Positions 61,576 to 64,000 of a stretch of DNA of 64,000 nt are shown here, one piece after another. The notes under the pieces were generated by a model, which was not told the origin of the DNA, ran no database searches, and worked only from the letters and a program-made list of their open reading frames with translations. The first letter of the stretch is position 1, and each line of letters opens with the position of its first letter. Origin of the DNA: Microbacterium sp. LWS13-1.2 (GTDB lineage Bacteria > Actinomycetota > Actinomycetes > Actinomycetales > Microbacteriaceae); NCBI RefSeq assembly GCF_040144835.1, contig NZ_CP151632.1:3534001-3598000 (forward strand). Direction: 5' to 3'. The translations under genes were made by a program, and so were the position numbers.

Positions 61576-61711
61576 TGTCCCCCGAATGGGGGACATTTCG
61601 CATCTCGCCTTCAATATGTCCCCCGAAAGGGGGACATTGGGACATCTCGGATCGTCTTGTCGCCCTTGTGGGGGACACGCAGTTTGTGTTTTGTCCTCCG
61701 TTCGGGGGACA
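61576..61711. repeat. array of four 20-bp palindromes
   Basis: The 317-base gap between the CPBP and LPXTG genes contains TGTCCCCCGAATGGGGGACA (61576-61595), TGTCCCCCGAAAGGGGGACA (61617-61636), TGTCGCCCTTGTGGGGGACA (61658-61677) and TGTCCTCCGTTCGGGGGACA (61692-61711). Spacers are 21, 21 and 14 bases. Arms are conserved and the four-base centres vary, so each is an eight-base inverted repeat that could be a protein operator or an RNA hairpin. The rest of the gap (61712-61863) has no gene. Confidence 0.9.
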
Positions 61712-61863
61712 GGTGCGACAATTTGTTACTTTCTGGAAACCCTGGCCCTCTCGCCGAACTCTCAGAATGCGATAGCGTGTGACACGTCGGGCGACCGGGG
61801 AGCGCTTGCCCGACACAAATCCCCCCAGCCGATGACGTGCCAATTACTCGGGAGATCTCTGCC

Positions 61864-62388
61864 ATGTTCAAGAAGACTTTCGCCGCGATTGCTGTCGCCG
61901 GCCTGCTGGTTCTCGGCGGCGCCGGTGCGGCATCCGCCGACTACACGCCTGACCCCCCGACAGTTGTCGTGAGCGACACCACGCCGGCTGTGGGTCAGAC
62001 CATCACCATCACGTTCAACAACCTGAACGTCCCCTTCGTCCGCATCACGGTCACCCCCGGCCAGGGCGTCACCCTCGCATCGCTGGTCCACGCCGCAGGT
62101 AGCGGCGGGGTGGAGAAGCAGGTCGTCGACGGCTCGGCTTCGGTCCAGTTCACGGCCAGCCAGACCGGCACCTACGTCGTCACCGCCGTGGACGGCGAGG
62201 GCAACGTGGTTGCCACGCAGACGATCACCGTCGGGACTGCCGCTGCCGGCGGTGGCTCGGCCCAGCTGCCCGCCACGGGTGGCGAGGTTCCGGGTGCGTT
62301 CATCTGGCTCGGCGTCGGCGCCATCGGCCTCGGCGGCATCGCTGTCGCGGCTGCGGTCGCCCGTCGTCGCGCTGCTGCCAACCGCTGA
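61864..62388 (+). CDS. small LPXTG-anchored surface protein
   Basis: A 174-residue protein. Signal peptide about 1-26 (ending ASA), one beta-rich domain of about 95 residues (TPAVGQTITITFNNL, TFSASQTGTYVVTA-like strands), a short Gly-rich link, then the sorting signal QLPATGGEVPG, a hydrophobic helix and ARRRAAANR. It would be linked to peptidoglycan by a housekeeping sortase not in the window. The ATG at 61864 follows GGGAG at a rather long distance. An in-frame start at 61837 adds nine residues. A strong terminator follows. Confidence 0.88.
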   Translation: MFKKTFAAIAVAGLLVLGGAGAASADYTPDPPTVVVSDTTPAVGQTITITFNNLNVPFVRITVTPGQGVTLASLVHAAGSGGVEKQVVDGSASVQFTASQTGTYVVTAVDGEGNVVATQTITVGTAAAGGGSAQLPATGGEVPGAFIWLGVGAIGLGGIAVAAAVARRRAAANR

Positions 62389-62401
62389 CCTACGACATCA
62401 C

Positions 62402-62439
62402 GAAGACCCCGGGCTCCGGCCCGGGGTCTTCGTCTTTTT
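62402..62439 (+). terminator. rho-independent terminator
   Basis: A perfect 12-bp stem GAAGACCCCGGG/CCCGGGGTCTTC with a six-base loop (62402-62431) is followed by GTCTTTTT. It ends the LPXTG gene transcript, 14 bases after its stop. Confidence 0.92.
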
Positions 62440-62458
62440 CCGCAGCACGAGGGGTGCG

Positions 62459-63199
62459 ATGGTGAACGACGGGGCCGATGTGTCGGTAGATGCGCCGGGT
62501 CGCCGGCGCGCGTGGCGACATCCATGGGTGGCACTGGCGGTGGCGGCCGTCGGCGCACTGCTCGCCGCGGCGGTGATCCTCTGGCTCCCGTCGGTGCACG
62601 CGGTGATCTGGGCCTGGCCGCTGATCCTGGTCGCGTTCGTCGACCTGGTGCTGCTGTCGGCTCCGCTGCTCGGCGCGGTCATCGTGGCCGCGCGGGTGAC
62701 GCAGGAGCGGTTCACGGTGGCCACCGGGTTGCGCGGATTCTCATGGATCGACGTCGTTGCGGGGCTGGGCGTCGGGCTCGTCGCGCGAGCGCTCGTGGAG
62801 CTCGTCGCGCCCTCCACCGGTGGCCTCGGGGGCGGGCTGATCCCGAATGACTCGAGCGTGATGGCCGCGATGATCGTCACCCTCGCGGGCGCCGTTCTCG
62901 TCACTCCCGTGATCGAGGAGCTGTTCTTCCGCGGATTGCTCCAGCGCTCGTTGGGTGATGCGCTTGAGGGCGCGGGGCGGTGGGTCGCCGGTCCGGTGGC
63001 CGTGCTCTTCTCGACGGCGCTGTTCGCGGGACTGCACGCACTTGCGGCAGGACCGTTCGTCCCCGTCGGCCTGCTGCTCGGCACCGTCGCTGTGGGGCTG
63101 GGGTGCGGCGTGCTGACGCTGCTGACCGGCAGGCTCGCCGGGGCCTTGACGGCGCACGTCGTCTTCAACGCCGTCGGGGCTGCGCTGCTGATCTGGTGA
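62459..63199 (+). CDS. CPBP-family intramembrane protease, second member
   Basis: A 246-residue membrane protein with about seven helices. Motifs in order: PVIEELFFRGLLQRSL (EExxxR), FAGLHALA (His) and HVVFNAVGA (HxxxN). The ATG at 62459 has GAGGGG five bases upstream; a GTG follows directly at 62462. It starts just after the terminator of the LPXTG gene, so its promoter must lie within or before that region, or depend on read-through. It is a distant paralogue of the protein at 60692. Confidence 0.88.
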   Translation: MVNDGADVSVDAPGRRRAWRHPWVALAVAAVGALLAAAVILWLPSVHAVIWAWPLILVAFVDLVLLSAPLLGAVIVAARVTQERFTVATGLRGFSWIDVVAGLGVGLVARALVELVAPSTGGLGGGLIPNDSSVMAAMIVTLAGAVLVTPVIEELFFRGLLQRSLGDALEGAGRWVAGPVAVLFSTALFAGLHALAAGPFVPVGLLLGTVAVGLGCGVLTLLTGRLAGALTAHVVFNAVGAALLIW

Positions 63200-63360
63200 G
63201 GCGGCGGGGCGCAGCGTCCGTGCCTCTTATATAGGGGGATCGTGAGGTGCGGCTGTCGGCGGGGAGCGTTCGGGCGTGGACGTGCCGCAGCGGCGGGGAA
63301 TCGAGTCACGTGGATGCGAACAGAGATTCGAATGTCAGAGGTTGGTGGGATGCTTCAGAT

Positions 63361-64000
63361 ATGAACATCCTCACCGATCTGCGGGGCCGGCTCGACCGGC
63401 TCGCGGCATGGTCGGAGCTGGATGTCGATGCTGAGGCGCTCCCGTCGAGCGCGGCGCGGCTGAGCGATTCGTCGGTGCTCGAGGTCCTCGCCGAGGTCGG
63501 CGCGATCGCGAACGACGCCGACCGGTTGCAGGCGGTGCTCGCCGGAGTCGCGGCCACGAGGTCCTCGCGCGAGCGCGGTCAGGGTGGACTCGCCGCGGGG
63601 CAGGGGTTCTCCACGCCCGAGAAGCTGATCCAGTCGATCACCGGCGGCACGAGGGCCGAGGCTGTGCGCCAGGTGCGCGTCGGCAAGTCGCTCGTGGAGG
63701 GGACGGATGCTGCGCCCCCGGCGGTCATGCCGGGCGGCGACGTCTCGGGGGTTCCGGTGCTTCCGGGGTTCGGTGCCGACGGGGTCGGCAGCGGCTCGGG
63801 CGATGGGCATCCGGGGGCCGTTGCGGACGACGAGGTCGGAGGTGTCATGCCGGATGAGACGCCGGTGCGGGTGGCGCCGTGGGATGAGCCGCTGCGGCGG
63901 GGACTGCTCGATGGGCGGCTGACGACGGCACAGCATGACGCGATCCGGCGTGGGCTCGGTGAGCCTCGAGTGGCGACCGCTGAGCGCGGTGCCGTGCCTG
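63361..64000 (+). CDS. DUF222 (HNH endonuclease-type) protein, 3'-truncated by the window edge
   Basis: An open frame of 213 codons to the window end: MNILTDLRGRLDRLAAWSEL, LEVLAEVGAIANDADRLQAV, RGFSTPEKLIQSITGGTRAEA-like segments, then a Gly/Val/Pro-rich stretch and DEPLRRGLLDGRLTTAQHDAIRRGLG. This matches the N-terminal DUF222 part of 13E12-type HNH proteins. The nuclease domain, if present, is beyond the window. It is not closely similar to the protein at 2808, so they are members of different subgroups. Confidence 0.8.
   Translation, partial: MNILTDLRGRLDRLAAWSELDVDAEALPSSAARLSDSSVLEVLAEVGAIANDADRLQAVLAGVAATRSSRERGQGGLAAGQGFSTPEKLIQSITGGTRAEAVRQVRVGKSLVEGTDAAPPAVMPGGDVSGVPVLPGFGADGVGSGSGDGHPGAVADDEVGGVMPDETPVRVAPWDEPLRRGLLDGRLTTAQHDAIRRGLGEPRVATAERGAVP

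Noticed and set aside
61576..61711. CRISPR-like array
   Set aside because: There are only four units of 20 bases with imperfect identity and a spacer of 14 bases, and no cas genes. The units are palindromes with variable centres, better explained as operators or hairpins.
1..64000. tRNA, rRNA, insertion sequence or prophage
   Set aside because: I looked for T-loop sequences, transposase motifs, integrase genes and att-like duplications and found none that I could support by eye.

Overview
The window looks like a chromosome segment of a high-GC actinobacterium, most likely a Microbacterium-type member of the Microbacteriaceae. This is inferred from the strong G+C bias, two DUF222/HNH (13E12-type) endonuclease genes, Gram-positive sortase/LPXTG surface genes and heavy use of GTG and TTG starts. 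No tRNA, rRNA, insertion sequence or CRISPR array was recognised.

Most of the window (about 4.4-60.7 kb) is a large surface-polysaccharide region. Left flank (1-4.2 kb): a partial DUF4012 protein, a small membrane peptide coupled to a VanZ-like protein, a four-helix membrane protein and an HNH endonuclease. Sugar-nucleotide genes (4.4-8.0 kb): fcl, gmd and a UDP-glucose dehydrogenase. Acyl cassette (8.0-13.6 kb, minus strand): fatty acyl-AMP ligase, two acyl-CoA dehydrogenase-family proteins, acyl carrier protein and phosphopantetheinyl transferase, tightly packed and probably cotranscribed with ugd. First polysaccharide set (13.8-37 kb): acyltransferases, glycosyltransferases, a polyprenyl-phosphate sugar-1-phosphate transferase, Wzz-like and Wzy-like proteins, a WS/DGAT-like acyltransferase, a subtilase, a Wzx flippase, a Tat-exported protein, an OafA-type acyltransferase and a secreted LAATG protein. 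Second set (37.5-51 kb): a Gmm-like Nudix protein, a second gmd-fcl pair, a second Wzy and Wzx, glycosyltransferases, a pyruvyltransferase, a nitroreductase-like protein, a WecG/TagA enzyme and a second initiating sugar transferase. Much of this set is visibly less GC-rich. Pilus locus (51.6-57.1 kb): class C sortase, shaft pilin and VWA tip protein, all minus strand. Right end (57.4-64 kb): a lipo- or membrane-anchored protein of unknown function, a Wzc-like autokinase with its low-molecular-weight tyrosine phosphatase, two CPBP proteases, a small LPXTG protein and a truncated DUF222 gene.

The genes suggest two Wzx/Wzy-type pathways sharing fucose and uronate precursors and one BY-kinase/phosphatase pair. 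The most unusual feature is the acyl-ACP cassette with no polyketide or peptide synthase nearby. Together with the WS/DGAT-like gene among glycosyltransferases it suggests that a dedicated (possibly desaturated) acyl chain is attached to a surface glycan or glycolipid. This is inference.

The intergenic spaces are occupied by a family of about 45-bp repeats with constant ends and interchangeable hairpin cores. A separate array of four 20-bp palindromes lies upstream of the LPXTG gene at 61.9 kb.
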